DNA of 64,000 bases, from positions 10,701-74,700 of the forward strand of contig JAEWMQ010000092.1 in the NCBI GenBank assembly GCA_023393125.1, given 5' to 3'. This stretch comes from Bacillota bacterium (GTDB lineage Bacteria > Bacillota > Clostridia > Lachnospirales > Cellulosilyticaceae). Of the stretch, positions 34,568-43,793 are shown piece after piece (position 1 is the first letter of the stretch; each line of letters begins with the position of its first letter). The position numbers and the translations under genes were made by a program. The notes under the pieces are model-generated. The model had not been told where the DNA came from, made no database searches, and saw nothing but the letters and a program-made list of their open reading frames with translations.

Positions 34568-35833
34568 CTAAACAATAAGTGAATGTCCGCTTTCCAATAC
34601 ACCATCTATATAATGCTGTTGTAGTGTATGACCACCGACCTCACAGTTCTTACCAATCTTCACATTGTCAGGAATAATTGTGTTATCTCCTATAGCTGTT
34701 ATACCACTATAATAAATGTGTGGTTTAGTAACATGTGGCAAAGCTTCACCTACACCAATATATGTATTATCACCTATTTCTGATTTCTCAGAAACAACAC
34801 AGTGATCTAAATTTGCTCCCTTTCTTATTATCGTTTCTGCCATGACAATAGAATTCTTAACAATAGCACCTTCTTCAATAATAACCCTTGGACCTAAAAC
34901 AGAATTATATACTTGTCCGTACACTTCGCAGCCTTCTGCTACCAAAGATTGTTCTAATACTGCATCCGCTCCTATGTACTGTGGCAATTGATGTTCTATA
35001 TTCGTATAGATTTTCCAAAACTCATCATACAAGTTAAACACAGGTACAGTTTCTGTTAATTCCATATTGGCTTTCCAGTAAGCTTCAATAGTACCAATAT
35101 CACGCCAATAATCATTAAAACGATAAGCAAATACATTCTTCTCCCCACTTATCATCTCCGGAATAATATGCTTTCCAAAGTCACTGTGTTCATGAATCGT
35201 ATTATCCTTAATAAGTGCTTCTTTAAGTATCTTCCATGTAAAGATGTAAATTCCCATGGAAGCCAAAGTACTTTTTGGCTGGTTAGGTTTTTCCTCAAAT
35301 TCTATGATACGCCCTGCTTCATTTGCATTCATGATACCAAATTGGTTAGCAATTTCTAAAGGCACATCAATAACTGCAATAGTAGCATCGGAATTATTTT
35401 TCTTATGTTCCTCCAGCATAGCACTATAATCCATCTTATAAACATGATCCCCAGATAGAACCAATATATATTCTGGATTATATTCATCGATATAACGAAT
35501 ATTGTGATAAATCGCATTAGCTGTTCCTGAATACCATGAACCTTCATTTCCTGTTTTTAAAAATGGTGGTAGTACAGTTATCCCTCCATTTCTTTTATCT
35601 AAATCCCAAGGAATGCCTATTCCTATATGTTTAGTTAAAAGTAATGGTTCATATTGAGTAAGCACACCTACCGTATCAATGCCTGAATTAATACAATTAC
35701 TAAGTGGGAAATCTATTATCCTATATTTCCCACCGAACATAACAGCAGGCTTTGCAATCTGCTTTGTCAGAATGCCTAACCTGCTGCCTTGTCCTCCTGC
35801 TAATAACATAGCAATCATTTCTTTCTTATTCAT
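34568..35833 (-). CDS. glgC: glucose-1-phosphate adenylyltransferase GlgC
   Basis: GlgC makes ADP-glucose from glucose-1-phosphate and ATP, the committed step of bacterial glycogen synthesis. It has 421 residues. The N-terminal nucleotidyltransferase domain has the intact AGGQGSRLGIL loop, RIIDFPLSNCINSGI and LSGDHVYKMDY. A left-handed beta-helix (about 290-400) follows. glgD is directly downstream. No glgA or glgP is in the window, so the rest of the pathway is elsewhere. An AGGAGG-type site precedes the ATG. Confidence 0.96.
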   Translation of the reverse strand: MNKKEMIAMLLAGGQGSRLGILTKQIAKPAVMFGGKYRIIDFPLSNCINSGIDTVGVLTQYEPLLLTKHIGIGIPWDLDKRNGGITVLPPFLKTGNEGSWYSGTANAIYHNIRYIDEYNPEYILVLSGDHVYKMDYSAMLEEHKKNNSDATIAVIDVPLEIANQFGIMNANEAGRIIEFEEKPNQPKSTLASMGIYIFTWKILKEALIKDNTIHEHSDFGKHIIPEMISGEKNVFAYRFNDYWRDIGTIEAYWKANMELTETVPVFNLYDEFWKIYTNIEHQLPQYIGADAVLEQSLVAEGCEVYGQVYNSVLGPRVIIEEGAIVKNSIVMAETIIRKGANLDHCVVSEKSEIGDNTYIGVGEALPHVTKPHIYYSGITAIGDNTIIPDNVKIGKNCEVGGHTLQQHYIDGVLESGHSLIV

Positions 35834-35986
35834 GTAATCCCTCCTAACTTTTGTATGCCGAGTTTATTATTGAATAATTTCCTGTCTACTACGTACTAGC
35901 ATTGTATCATTTTTTCAATTTTTTTACAATATTACATTAAAATATATTTTTCAAAAATTTATATATTAACGAAACATAGTTCACTT

Positions 35987-36796
35987 TTACTCTACATTGT
36001 AAATATCTACAACTTTATTATTCTCGTCTACTGTATCTAACCATAATAAAGCTTTAAAATCTTCTACAACCTTCTTCTCAGGTTTCCTAGTTGCCATTAA
36101 AACGCCTATTCCTACCATTTCTGCTTCAAACTCTTGCATTAAATCAATGATTCCTTTTGCAGTTCCCCCTGCTTTCATAAAGTCGTCAATAAACAATACC
36201 TTTGAACCCTTTTTAATGGCTTTAGTGGAAAGGCACATGGTTTTTATGCGATGATTACTACCTGTAATATAATTCATATGAATTACTGTACCATCTGTCA
36301 GCTTACTTTGATTACGTACTACAACCATTGGCTTATTTAATATCATAGCTGTCATTAAAGCAATAGGAATTCCTTTTGTTTCTACTGTAATGATATAATC
36401 TACTTCTACGTCTTTAAATAAGCTAGCTAGAGCTCTACCAATGTTTTTAGAAATTGTAGGAGAATATAATAAGTCATTTGTATAAATATACCCACCTGGA
36501 ATAATTCTTTCCGAACGATTAATCATTTCACAAAGTTCATTAGTAAACTCCTTAATCTGCTCCTTAGTCATTAATGGGTTATAATATACTCCTCCTGCTG
36601 CACCTGATATTGTTTCTATATTTCCTAAATCATATTGTGCGAAAATATCTTTTACTACATCAAGGTCTTCACTTATAGTAGATTTAGCACAATCAAATAT
36701 ATTGCAAAAATGAGTAAGTGTAAAAATTTTGTTAGGATTATTGGTCAAGATACTTGTAATCACACTAATACGATCATGCTTTTGTACTTTTCTCAT
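35987..36796 (-). CDS. purR: purine operon repressor PurR
   Basis: This Bacillus-type PurR has an N-terminal winged helix (about 1-75; HDRISVITSILTNNPNKIF) and a phosphoribosyltransferase-fold effector domain with the PRPP-binding motif VLFIDDFMKAGGTAKG. PRPP relieves repression. It has 269 residues. AAGGAG precedes the ATG. A 12/13 match to the PurBox lies just upstream (36845-36857), suggesting autoregulation. purA at 47.4-48.7 kb has a similar pair upstream. The usual place next to spoVG is interrupted here by glgC and glgD. Confidence 0.96.
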   Translation of the reverse strand: MRKVQKHDRISVITSILTNNPNKIFTLTHFCNIFDCAKSTISEDLDVVKDIFAQYDLGNIETISGAAGGVYYNPLMTKEQIKEFTNELCEMINRSERIIPGGYIYTNDLLYSPTISKNIGRALASLFKDVEVDYIITVETKGIPIALMTAMILNKPMVVVRNQSKLTDGTVIHMNYITGSNHRIKTMCLSTKAIKKGSKVLFIDDFMKAGGTAKGIIDLMQEFEAEMVGIGVLMATRKPEKKVVEDFKALLWLDTVDENNKVVDIYNVE

Positions 36797-36844
36797 TATT
36801 TTTCTCCTTTTCTAAGCTAAATTGCTTTCTTCTATTATAAACAT

Positions 36845-36888
36845 AAAACCGAATATTTAAAAGCATTACATGGAAAACATTCACCCTT
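36845..36888. promoter_or_regulatory. PurBox pair upstream of purR
   Basis: The sequence at 36845-36857 matches the Bacillus PurBox AWWWCCGAACWWT at 12 of 13 positions. A weak inverted partner (36876-36888, about 6 of 13) follows after 18 bases. The strong box ends 49 bases before the purR ATG. Paired strong and weak inverted boxes are the known PurR operator form. Confidence 0.55.
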
Positions 36889-37008
36889 TAAAAAAAATTT
36901 GTTTATTATTTTGTTCTTGGTATATAATTATAAAATAATATGATGCATAATATGATATAGAGCATCATTTTTAAGAATAATATTTTATTCATCGAAAGGA
37001 CTAATACT

Positions 37009-38391
37009 ATGTCAAACGTCAATTCTTTAACAAATAAAAAGAAAATACATTTTATCGGTATCGGTGGCATTAGCATGAGTGGACTAGCCGAAATTGTTCA
37101 TTATAAAGGCTATGAAGTAACAGGCTCTGATATGAAAAGCTCTCCTACTACTAAGCATCTTGAAGACCTAGGTCTTACTATTTACTATGGTCATGACAAA
37201 AATAATATTACAGACGATGTAGACCTTATCGTTTATACGGCAGCTATTCATGAAGATAACCCTGAACTTCAATTAGCTCATGAGAGACATATAGAGACTC
37301 TTACTCGCTCTAAATTTTTAGGTATTCTTATGAAACACTTTGATATCCCTATTTGCGTATCAGGTACACATGGTAAAACAACTACTACTTCTATGCTAGC
37401 TCATGGATTAATGGCAGCAGATCTTGATCCAACTATAACTGTAGGAGGTATTTTAAAAGCTATTCATGGTAATATCCGTATCGGACAGTCACCTTATTTC
37501 TTAACTGAGGCTTGTGAATACTGTGATAGCTTCCTAGATTTCTTCCCACAAGTAGGTATTATTCTTAATATAGACGAAGACCACATGGATTATTTTAAAG
37601 ATATTAATCAAATTCGTAATTCTTTCCAAAAGTTTGCATGTAAAATTCCAAGTAGTGGTTTTCTCGCTATTAATGGAACAATTCCTCATATAGATGAATT
37701 TACTGCCTCACTTAATTGTAAAACAGAAACCTTTGGAATTGGTCATATGTATAACTGGTCTGCTGAAAATATCACTTTTAATGATAAAGCCTGCGCTAGC
37801 TTTGATGTTTATTATAACCAAAACTTCATGACTCATATAGAACTTCATGTTCCAGGTCAACATAATATTTTAAACGCCTTAGCTGTTTGTAGTGTCTATC
37901 ATTTTCTAGGACTTGAACTTCATTTACTAAATAAAGGACTAAAAGATTTTACAGGAGCTGATCAGCGTTTTGAAATTAAGGGCAAAATCAATGATATTAC
38001 TATCGTAGATGACTATGCTCATCATCCAACAGAAATTGCTGCTACTTTGGAAGTAGCTAAAGCTTATCCTCATAATCATCTTTATGTTGTTTTCCAGCCC
38101 CATACTTATACAAGAACTAAAGCTTTTCTAAATGATTTTGCTACAGTCTTAAGTTCAGCTGAAAATGTTATTATTACAGATATTTATGCTGCCAGGGAAA
38201 AAAATCCTGGGGATATCTCTGCAGAAGATATCATCAAAAAAATCAACAAGCACGGCAAACAAGCACTTTATATGAAAGACTTTGAACAAATTGCTAATTA
38301 TTTATCTGAACATATTGCTCCAAATGATTTAGTCATTACTATGGGAGCTGGAAATGTTAATCAAATAGCAGACATTTTATTAAACAAATAA
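37009..38391 (+). CDS. murC: UDP-N-acetylmuramate--L-alanine ligase MurC
   Basis: MurC adds L-Ala to UDP-MurNAc, the first amino acid of the peptidoglycan stem. It has 460 residues. The N-terminal UDP-binding Rossmann part reads KIHFIGIGGISMSGLAE. The central ATPase has the P-loop GTHGKTTTTSM near residue 120 and a conserved EACEYCDSFL. The C-terminal ligase domain has DDYAHHPTEI. A GAAAGGA site precedes the ATG. It is transcribed divergently from purR and ends at a terminator. Confidence 0.97.
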   Translation: MSNVNSLTNKKKIHFIGIGGISMSGLAEIVHYKGYEVTGSDMKSSPTTKHLEDLGLTIYYGHDKNNITDDVDLIVYTAAIHEDNPELQLAHERHIETLTRSKFLGILMKHFDIPICVSGTHGKTTTTSMLAHGLMAADLDPTITVGGILKAIHGNIRIGQSPYFLTEACEYCDSFLDFFPQVGIILNIDEDHMDYFKDINQIRNSFQKFACKIPSSGFLAINGTIPHIDEFTASLNCKTETFGIGHMYNWSAENITFNDKACASFDVYYNQNFMTHIELHVPGQHNILNALAVCSVYHFLGLELHLLNKGLKDFTGADQRFEIKGKINDITIVDDYAHHPTEIAATLEVAKAYPHNHLYVVFQPHTYTRTKAFLNDFATVLSSAENVIITDIYAAREKNPGDISAEDIIKKINKHGKQALYMKDFEQIANYLSEHIAPNDLVITMGAGNVNQIADILLNK

Positions 38392-38456
38392 TTATCAACA
38401 AGTTCTCTCAACTCTTTATTCACATGCATTGTTAATAAAAAGTTAACTTATCAACA
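38392..38456. promoter_or_regulatory. cluster of DnaA-box-like 9-mers upstream of dnaD-dnaI
   Basis: Between murC and dnaD there are TTATCAACA (38392-38400), TTATTCACA (38416-38424, a full match to TTATNCACA), TGTTAATAA (38430-38438, reverse of TTATTAACA) and TTATCAACA (38448-38456). Three have one mismatch to the DnaA-box consensus. They sit at 14-24 base intervals, just before the murC terminator and a TGCTATAAT extended -10 (38516-38524). Confidence 0.45.
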
Positions 38457-38490
38457 AAATCTCCACAGCTCTATGGAGATTTTATTTTTT
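38456..38490 (+). terminator. terminator after murC
   Basis: A 10-bp stem (38456-38465 with 38474-38483) is followed by TTATTTTTTT. It overlaps the last base of the DnaA-box-like cluster. Confidence 0.88.
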
Positions 38491-38564
38491 TGCTTATCAT
38501 ATTTTCTTCATTTTGTGCTATAATACTAACACATCTAATAAATACTTATGAAGGAGGTGTCCCT

Positions 38565-39623
38565 ATGGCATATATTAAATATAAAGCATCCAAACAACCT
38601 TTTGTCCATGTTCCTTATTGGTTCATTTCTGACTATATGCCTAAGGCACTTAGTGGCTATACTAAAGTTTATCTTTATTTACTAGCTATTTTTTCAAATC
38701 CCTCACCAGTTCCTCTTTCTCTTGAGGATGTAAGTAGTCACCTTGATATGCTTTATTCCGAAGTACTACAAGCACTTAAATACTGGAATGAGGAAGGTGT
38801 TATCTGCTTTTCTGAACTCTCTATAGATGAATTCGATCTAGAGTTCTACTTTGAAAAACCTAGAATAAAAGAGCCTATATCACCTCTTCCTATTTCTAAA
38901 ACAATTATTAGACAAACTAGGCCTGAGTATCGTACAGAAGAAATTAATCTCTACTTAGAAGATAGCCCTTCTGTGCTTAAGCTCTTTAAAGTAGCAGAAG
39001 AATATTTAGGTAGGCTTCTTACTATTACAGACCAAAAAATTCTTTTTAGCCTCTATGATTGGTTACATATGCCCTTTGATCTTATTGAGTTTCTTATTGA
39101 ACATTGTGCATCCAATAATCATAGAGCCATTCACTATATTGAAAAAGTAGCTATAAGCTGGGTAGATGAAGGCATTACGACGGTAGAAGCCGCTAAAGAA
39201 AAAGTTGCCATGGACAAGCGTTATTTTAAAATTCTAAATAGCTTAGGTGCTTCTAAAAGTACCCTTACTTCTGCAGAGCGTAATTGTATGAATAAATGGT
39301 TTGAATCCTATCATTTTAGTATGGAGGTTATTTTAGAAGCTTGCAGGCGAACTGTTATGCAGACTAATAAACCTAGTTTAAACTATACAGATTCTATACT
39401 GACCTCATGGTATACAGATAAGGTAAAGTCTCTTGAGGATATTAAAGCTTTAGATAAAGCTCACGAAAGTAAAAAAGCTTTAAATACATCCCCCTCTTCG
39501 ATTACACCTATCTCAAATAAGGTATCTCAGTTTAACAATATGTATTCTCATGATTGGGACTTCGACGAATTAGAAAAATTGCAGCGAGAACATATTACAA
39601 GAAAGCTAAATGGAGGAAACTAA
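38565..39623 (+). CDS. DnaD-domain replication initiation protein
   Basis: This 352-residue protein has an N-terminal winged-helix part (about 20-90; SGYTKVYLYLLAIF, LEDVSSHLDML) and two DnaD/DnaB-C modules (about 145-210 and 235-300), the second ending in an SILTSWYTDKVKS YxxxIxxxW-type motif. DnaD/DnaB proteins load the replicative helicase in Firmicutes. A longer frame from 38490 exists; AAGGAGGTG before the ATG at 38565 decides the start. dnaI follows within a base, so they are one operon with an extended -10 (TGCTATAAT, 38516-38524). Confidence 0.9.
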   Translation: MAYIKYKASKQPFVHVPYWFISDYMPKALSGYTKVYLYLLAIFSNPSPVPLSLEDVSSHLDMLYSEVLQALKYWNEEGVICFSELSIDEFDLEFYFEKPRIKEPISPLPISKTIIRQTRPEYRTEEINLYLEDSPSVLKLFKVAEEYLGRLLTITDQKILFSLYDWLHMPFDLIEFLIEHCASNNHRAIHYIEKVAISWVDEGITTVEAAKEKVAMDKRYFKILNSLGASKSTLTSAERNCMNKWFESYHFSMEVILEACRRTVMQTNKPSLNYTDSILTSWYTDKVKSLEDIKALDKAHESKKALNTSPSSITPISNKVSQFNNMYSHDWDFDELEKLQREHITRKLNGGN

Positions 39624-39624
39624 A

Positions 39625-40629
39625 ATGACCAATAAGGAATTATATTATAAACAGCTCCTGAGGCAATATGACCTTAAACGTTCAGCCGCTCACCAAGCAA
39701 AATTAAAACGCACTACAGAAATTTATAACAAAATCCCTCATATTAAACAAATTGATGAAAGCTTAAATAATAGTGGTATTAAATTAGTACGTAGTGCGCT
39801 TTCCCCTCAAGGTGGACAGTCTATTGAAGATTTTAGAAGTCATACAGATGAACTCATTCGAACAAAAAAGATGCTTTTGGTGGAAGCTGGATATCCCCCT
39901 AATTACCTAGAACCTATCTATGATTGTGAAGATTGTAAAGATACAGGTTTTATAGGTAATAAGCCTTGTAATTGTTTTCGACAAGCACTCATCAACATTG
40001 CTTATGAACAGTCTAACTTGAAGCATATCTTAAATATCGAGAATTTTAATCATTTTACTTTAGATTATTATTCAAAAGAAATTAATCCAAAATTTGGCAC
40101 CTCTCCTTATAACAATATGTTTGAAAACCAACAAGTTTGTGCTGGCCTTATTGAAAAGTTTGAAACAGAAAAACAAAACCTTTTACTTTATGGGCCAACA
40201 GGCTTAGGTAAAACTTTTTTATGTAATTGTATTGCCAAAGAACTCCTAGATCAAGGTTATACTGTTCTTTATTTCACAGCCCCTCAGCTATTTAAGCTGT
40301 TCGAGGAAGGTCGTTTTCATAGAGAGGATATGTTAGATGATTCAAAAGAAGTTCTAAATACTTTATTTGATGTAGATTTACTCATCATTGATGATCTAGG
40401 GACTGAATCAGTTACCACTTTAACCATCAGTGATTTGTTCAATGTCATCAATAGTCGCTACTTAAATCGAACTTCTACCATTATCTCTACTAACCTTACA
40501 CCAAAGGAATGGAAAGACCGCTATTCTGAACGTATTGTTTCTAGGGTATTTGGTAATTACGAACCTCTTAAGTTCATCGGTACTGATATTCGTATGATAA
40601 AAAAATATGGTGAAACTAACACAAAGTAA
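39625..40629 (+). CDS. dnaI: helicase-loader ATPase (DnaI/DnaC family)
   Basis: This 334-residue AAA+ ATPase loads the replicative helicase. The N-terminal half has a zinc-binding cluster YDCEDCKDTGFIGNKPCNC, given here as CxxCxxTG...CxC near residues 97-113. The AAA+ domain has Walker A GPTGLGKTF near residue 185 and Walker B LLIIDDLGTE. An ATG at 39610 is in frame, but it contains the ribosome binding site GGAGG (39612-39616); the ATG at 39625 is better. It is paired with the DnaD-like gene. DnaB helicase is encoded at 57-58.3 kb. Confidence 0.93.
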   Translation: MTNKELYYKQLLRQYDLKRSAAHQAKLKRTTEIYNKIPHIKQIDESLNNSGIKLVRSALSPQGGQSIEDFRSHTDELIRTKKMLLVEAGYPPNYLEPIYDCEDCKDTGFIGNKPCNCFRQALINIAYEQSNLKHILNIENFNHFTLDYYSKEINPKFGTSPYNNMFENQQVCAGLIEKFETEKQNLLLYGPTGLGKTFLCNCIAKELLDQGYTVLYFTAPQLFKLFEEGRFHREDMLDDSKEVLNTLFDVDLLIIDDLGTESVTTLTISDLFNVINSRYLNRTSTIISTNLTPKEWKDRYSERIVSRVFGNYEPLKFIGTDIRMIKKYGETNTK

Positions 40630-40640
40630 ATCTCATTTAG

Positions 40641-40687
40641 AGAAGAAGAGTTTAAAGCTATTCGCTATAAGCTCTTCTTCTTTTTTG
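40641..40687 (+). terminator. terminator after dnaI
   Basis: A stem of GAAGAAGAG (40642-40650) with CTCTTCTTC (40672-40680), with partial inner pairing, is followed by TTTTTT. Confidence 0.85.
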
Positions 40688-40756
40688 GTATGTTTAATGA
40701 TATTTTGAATGTCTTTCTAATATATATATTTATATAGTACAACTAAGGAGGTTATT

Positions 40757-42088
40757 ATGTTTCATACTATTAGGCTTTCAAAATCAGATCCGACTCCTTT
40801 ATATATACAGTTAGCCTCTGAGCTAGCCAAGCTCATCCAAGGTAAGTTATTAACGGAGGGAATGAAACTTCCAACTATTCGTTTCTTGTCTAATCAGCTT
40901 TCGATTAACCGTGATACCGTTGTTAGTGCTTATAAATTACTAGAAAATCAAGGACTTGTAGAAAGTCATATTGGAAAAGGAACTTATATTAGCTCTCCCC
41001 CTACATCCACTACTGTAACTTTACCCGTTGATTCTACTTCCCAGATTTGTTGTAGTCACATTGGCGTGCCTAGGAATTTTTTTCCGTCTTCTCTCTGTTT
41101 AGATTTAGCTACTGAAATTATAAAAAAAGACAGTTGGGAAGCCTTCAATGACCCTCTTTATAGAGAACGTAATCTTCTTAAACATACTGTTTCAGACTTT
41201 TTAAAACAACTTTGTATTCCTCACCATTATGCACAAGTACGTATTATTAAAACTATGGATCAATTTTTACTTGATTTGTTTAGAGATTCCCCTAAAACAG
41301 GGATTTGCGTAGAAGCCATTAGGGATTTAACTTGTTCCTGCTATCTTCGGTCTTTAGGCGCTAAAATCTATGAAGTACCTCTTACATCTGAAGGTATAGA
41401 TTTAAATATCCTTGAAAAGCATCTCCATACTGGTAATATTGCATATATCTTTATTTCATCCATTCTTCAAAATCCCACTGGTCTTTGCTACAGTGTAGAT
41501 TGCAAAAAACAACTTATTGAACTAGCACAAAAATATAACTGTACTATTATTGATGATATTACTTATGCTTCTTTTATGTATAAAACTCCTACGACTATTT
41601 ATGATGACGGTGCACCTATTATTTACATTCACCAATTCTCTAAAATTTACTTACCTTACATCAACTATACCTTTGCTATTTTACCCACTACTTTTAATAA
41701 AAGACTAAGAGATCCTATTGAATGTAGTTTCAACGAACGCCTGTTACGTCATTACCTTATTTCCCCTGAATTAAAAACTATAGAACAAACGATTTTCTCT
41801 ACTTTTGAAAAGCACTACTCCCTGCTTTATGAAGCTTTTAGCCAATTGCCTCTTCGTATAGCTTCTCTTAATGGTGGTGTCTTCTTCTGGCTTCGTGTTC
41901 CTATTAAACAATATGAACTACTTTGCCAGCATTTACTTGAACATGAAATCATTATTTCTCCTGGAGATTTGTTTGCTACTACTAACTTGAAAGGTTATTT
42001 TCGTTTATCTATTACACACCTAGACTCTGTAGAAATCTATCAGGTCACTCAAGCTTTTAAAGACTTTTTCGCTACTACATATCTATAG
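40757..42088 (+). CDS. MocR/PdxR-type GntR regulator with aminotransferase domain
   Basis: This 443-residue protein joins an N-terminal GntR winged helix (about 10-75; PLYIQLASELAKLIQGKL, RFLSNQLSINRDTVVSAYKLLE) to a class I aminotransferase-like domain. The PLP-binding lysine is seen in QFSKIYLPY. MocR regulators respond to PLP, GABA, amino acids or taurine; the target here cannot be told. AAGGAGG precedes the ATG. The gene stands alone between terminators with no adjacent pdxST. The SSILQNPTG segment (substrate-binding Asn) is intact. Confidence 0.92.
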   Translation: MFHTIRLSKSDPTPLYIQLASELAKLIQGKLLTEGMKLPTIRFLSNQLSINRDTVVSAYKLLENQGLVESHIGKGTYISSPPTSTTVTLPVDSTSQICCSHIGVPRNFFPSSLCLDLATEIIKKDSWEAFNDPLYRERNLLKHTVSDFLKQLCIPHHYAQVRIIKTMDQFLLDLFRDSPKTGICVEAIRDLTCSCYLRSLGAKIYEVPLTSEGIDLNILEKHLHTGNIAYIFISSILQNPTGLCYSVDCKKQLIELAQKYNCTIIDDITYASFMYKTPTTIYDDGAPIIYIHQFSKIYLPYINYTFAILPTTFNKRLRDPIECSFNERLLRHYLISPELKTIEQTIFSTFEKHYSLLYEAFSQLPLRIASLNGGVFFWLRVPIKQYELLCQHLLEHEIIISPGDLFATTNLKGYFRLSITHLDSVEIYQVTQAFKDFFATTYL

Positions 42089-42100
42089 ACATTTTGAGAA

Positions 42101-42142
42101 AATTAATAAAGGAGCGTGACTCACTATGCTCCCTTATTAATT
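42101..42142. terminator. bidirectional terminator between mocR-type gene and cwlD
   Basis: A perfect 15-bp stem (42101-42115 with 42128-42142) starts 12 bases past the regulator's stop, and the 3' arm overlaps the end of cwlD. The flanking AATTAATAA arms provide T-rich ends on both strands. Confidence 0.8.
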
Positions 42143-42825
42143 GACTCGAAATATTTAATAATCCCCAAATAAATGCTCCACGCCATTTGATCCTGGTAAT
42201 CCTCATTATTCAGGAGTTTCTCTTCATCCGGATTAGTTAAAAAACCACACTCTACAATAACAGCCGGTATAAGAGTTGCTCTTAGTACATAATAATTGGT
42301 ATTACTTTTTGCTTCTCTTTTATTCTGGTGATCAGTATAATCCTTTATACTTTTTTGAATAGCTTCGGCTAATACTTTCCCTTTTTTTGATTGAGCGTTA
42401 TAAAAAGTTTGTGCTCCTCTTATACTAGGTTGTGTAAAAGAATTCTGATGAATACTTACTAATATATCTCCACCTTCGGCTAATTTCTTTCTTTCTACCA
42501 TATCCTTACTCTTATATTTCATACCCTCCATGCCATCTACATCATCATCAGTTGTTCTTGTCATAATGACAACTGCACCTGCTTGCTCTAGATAATCCCT
42601 AAGTTTCAAAGAAATTTTTAAATTCAAGTCTTTTTCATCTGCTCCATTTATACCTGGTTTTCCTGGGTCAAATCCACCATGTCCAGGATCAACAATGATA
42701 ATTTTGGATGCTATAGAAAGCCCGGAGGTTTCTAATGCTGCAGTTGCAAACTTAAAGTAAGATGCAACTGCAATCATCACTACTAAAACACCCATAAATA
42801 ATGGCACTTTTACTTTTATCATCAT
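42124..42825 (-). CDS. cwlD: N-acetylmuramoyl-L-alanine amidase CwlD
   Basis: This 233-residue Amidase_3 zinc hydrolase has an N-terminal hydrophobic segment (about 5-30) serving as anchor or signal. The catalytic domain has the zinc ligands His in DPGHGG, Glu in ADEKDLNL and His in VSIHQNSF, and the catalytic Glu in VIVECGFLTN. CwlD removes side peptides from cortex peptidoglycan to form muramic-delta-lactam during sporulation. Length and layout fit CwlD rather than the larger CwlB/LytC amidases. It is monocistronic. Confidence 0.9.
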   Translation of the reverse strand: MMIKVKVPLFMGVLVVMIAVASYFKFATAALETSGLSIASKIIIVDPGHGGFDPGKPGINGADEKDLNLKISLKLRDYLEQAGAVVIMTRTTDDDVDGMEGMKYKSKDMVERKKLAEGGDILVSIHQNSFTQPSIRGAQTFYNAQSKKGKVLAEAIQKSIKDYTDHQNKREAKSNTNYYVLRATLIPAVIVECGFLTNPDEEKLLNNEDYQDQMAWSIYLGIIKYFESINKGA

Positions 42826-42922
42826 AACACCCCCTATTACTTATTTATGTTTTTATAGATGTTGACAACTCTCTATTAGCATATGCAAAAAAAGATATAT
42901 CAATTCATATTATAGAATTAAG

Positions 42923-43705
42923 CTATTCATTTTTTTCTTGTAAAAATCGTTTAAAAGCTAATTCTAGCTTCATTATATCTGAAGAATGGTAGCAAAAATG
43001 TCCAGAATCTTCTAGTAATAATGTTTTACTATTACTCAGTTCACTTTGAATAACTCCTATTGCCTTTAATGATACAAACTCATCTTTTTTTGATTGAATG
43101 ATTAGAACTGGCTTTTTAATCTTCTTTAACTGTTTTCTGGTATAGGCAATTAATATAAAAAGCTCTATATATCTTGGAATCCACTTGATATACGTACAAC
43201 CTTTTGTTTTTCCTACACTTATAGCCTTACACTCAGCAATAACATAAGGCTCTTTTTTAGGTATCTTTCCTGTAGCAATTTTAATGGCACCTTTGATAAC
43301 TCTGGGCTTTAGTTCAATAGCTAGTGGTAATGCAAGAAGTACTAACGCCTCTATTTTTCCCGGGAAATGGGCTGCATATCCTATGGCTAATAAGCTCCCC
43401 ATAGAATGTCCAACTAAAATAATGTGCTTATATTGTTGCTGCATTTGATAAATATGCTTATTAACATAGTCTATCCATTCTTTTAAATTAACCTCAGCAA
43501 ATGCCTCTCCTGTTTCTCCATGCCCTGGTAATAATAACAATGAAATAGAATACCCTTCTTTATACGCTATGGCACCTAAATTTCTAAATTGCATACTTCC
43601 TTCTAAGATTCCATGTATAAAAATAACTACTGTATCTGAAAATGGCTTTTTCTTATAATAGGCTCTATTCTTTTGATGTACAGCCCATCTATCAATATAT
43701 TTCAT
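42923..43705 (-). CDS. alpha/beta hydrolase
   Basis: This 260-residue alpha/beta-hydrolase-fold protein has an oxyanion segment IFIHGILEGSMQF, the nucleophile Ser in LVGHSMGSLLA near residue 95, an Asp in IIQSKKDEFVS and His in EDSGHFCY. The closest general class is the monoacylglycerol lipase/carboxylesterase group, but the substrate is unknown. There is no signal peptide. It lies between cwlD and the GH18 gene, bounded by a terminator. Confidence 0.9.
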   Translation of the reverse strand: MKYIDRWAVHQKNRAYYKKKPFSDTVVIFIHGILEGSMQFRNLGAIAYKEGYSISLLLLPGHGETGEAFAEVNLKEWIDYVNKHIYQMQQQYKHIILVGHSMGSLLAIGYAAHFPGKIEALVLLALPLAIELKPRVIKGAIKIATGKIPKKEPYVIAECKAISVGKTKGCTYIKWIPRYIELFILIAYTRKQLKKIKKPVLIIQSKKDEFVSLKAIGVIQSELSNSKTLLLEDSGHFCYHSSDIMKLELAFKRFLQEKNE

Positions 43706-43736
43706 TTTTTCTTCCTTCTATGTTCTTTTTTACATA

Positions 43737-43776
43737 AAAAAAGCAAAGGCTTTTTTATAAGCCTTTGCTTTTTTTT
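43737..43776. terminator. terminator after the GH18 gene
   Basis: A perfect 14-bp stem (43737-43750 with 43761-43774) has A and T tracts on both sides, so it can work on either strand. It ends the minus-strand GH18 unit. Confidence 0.85.
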
Positions 43777-43793
43777 ACTTTATTATTCTCTCA

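Noticed and set aside
38392..38565. Possible chromosomal replication origin
   Set aside because: DnaA-box-like sites and AT-rich DNA are present, but dnaA, dnaN and rpmH are absent nearby. A regulatory cluster is the more cautious reading.
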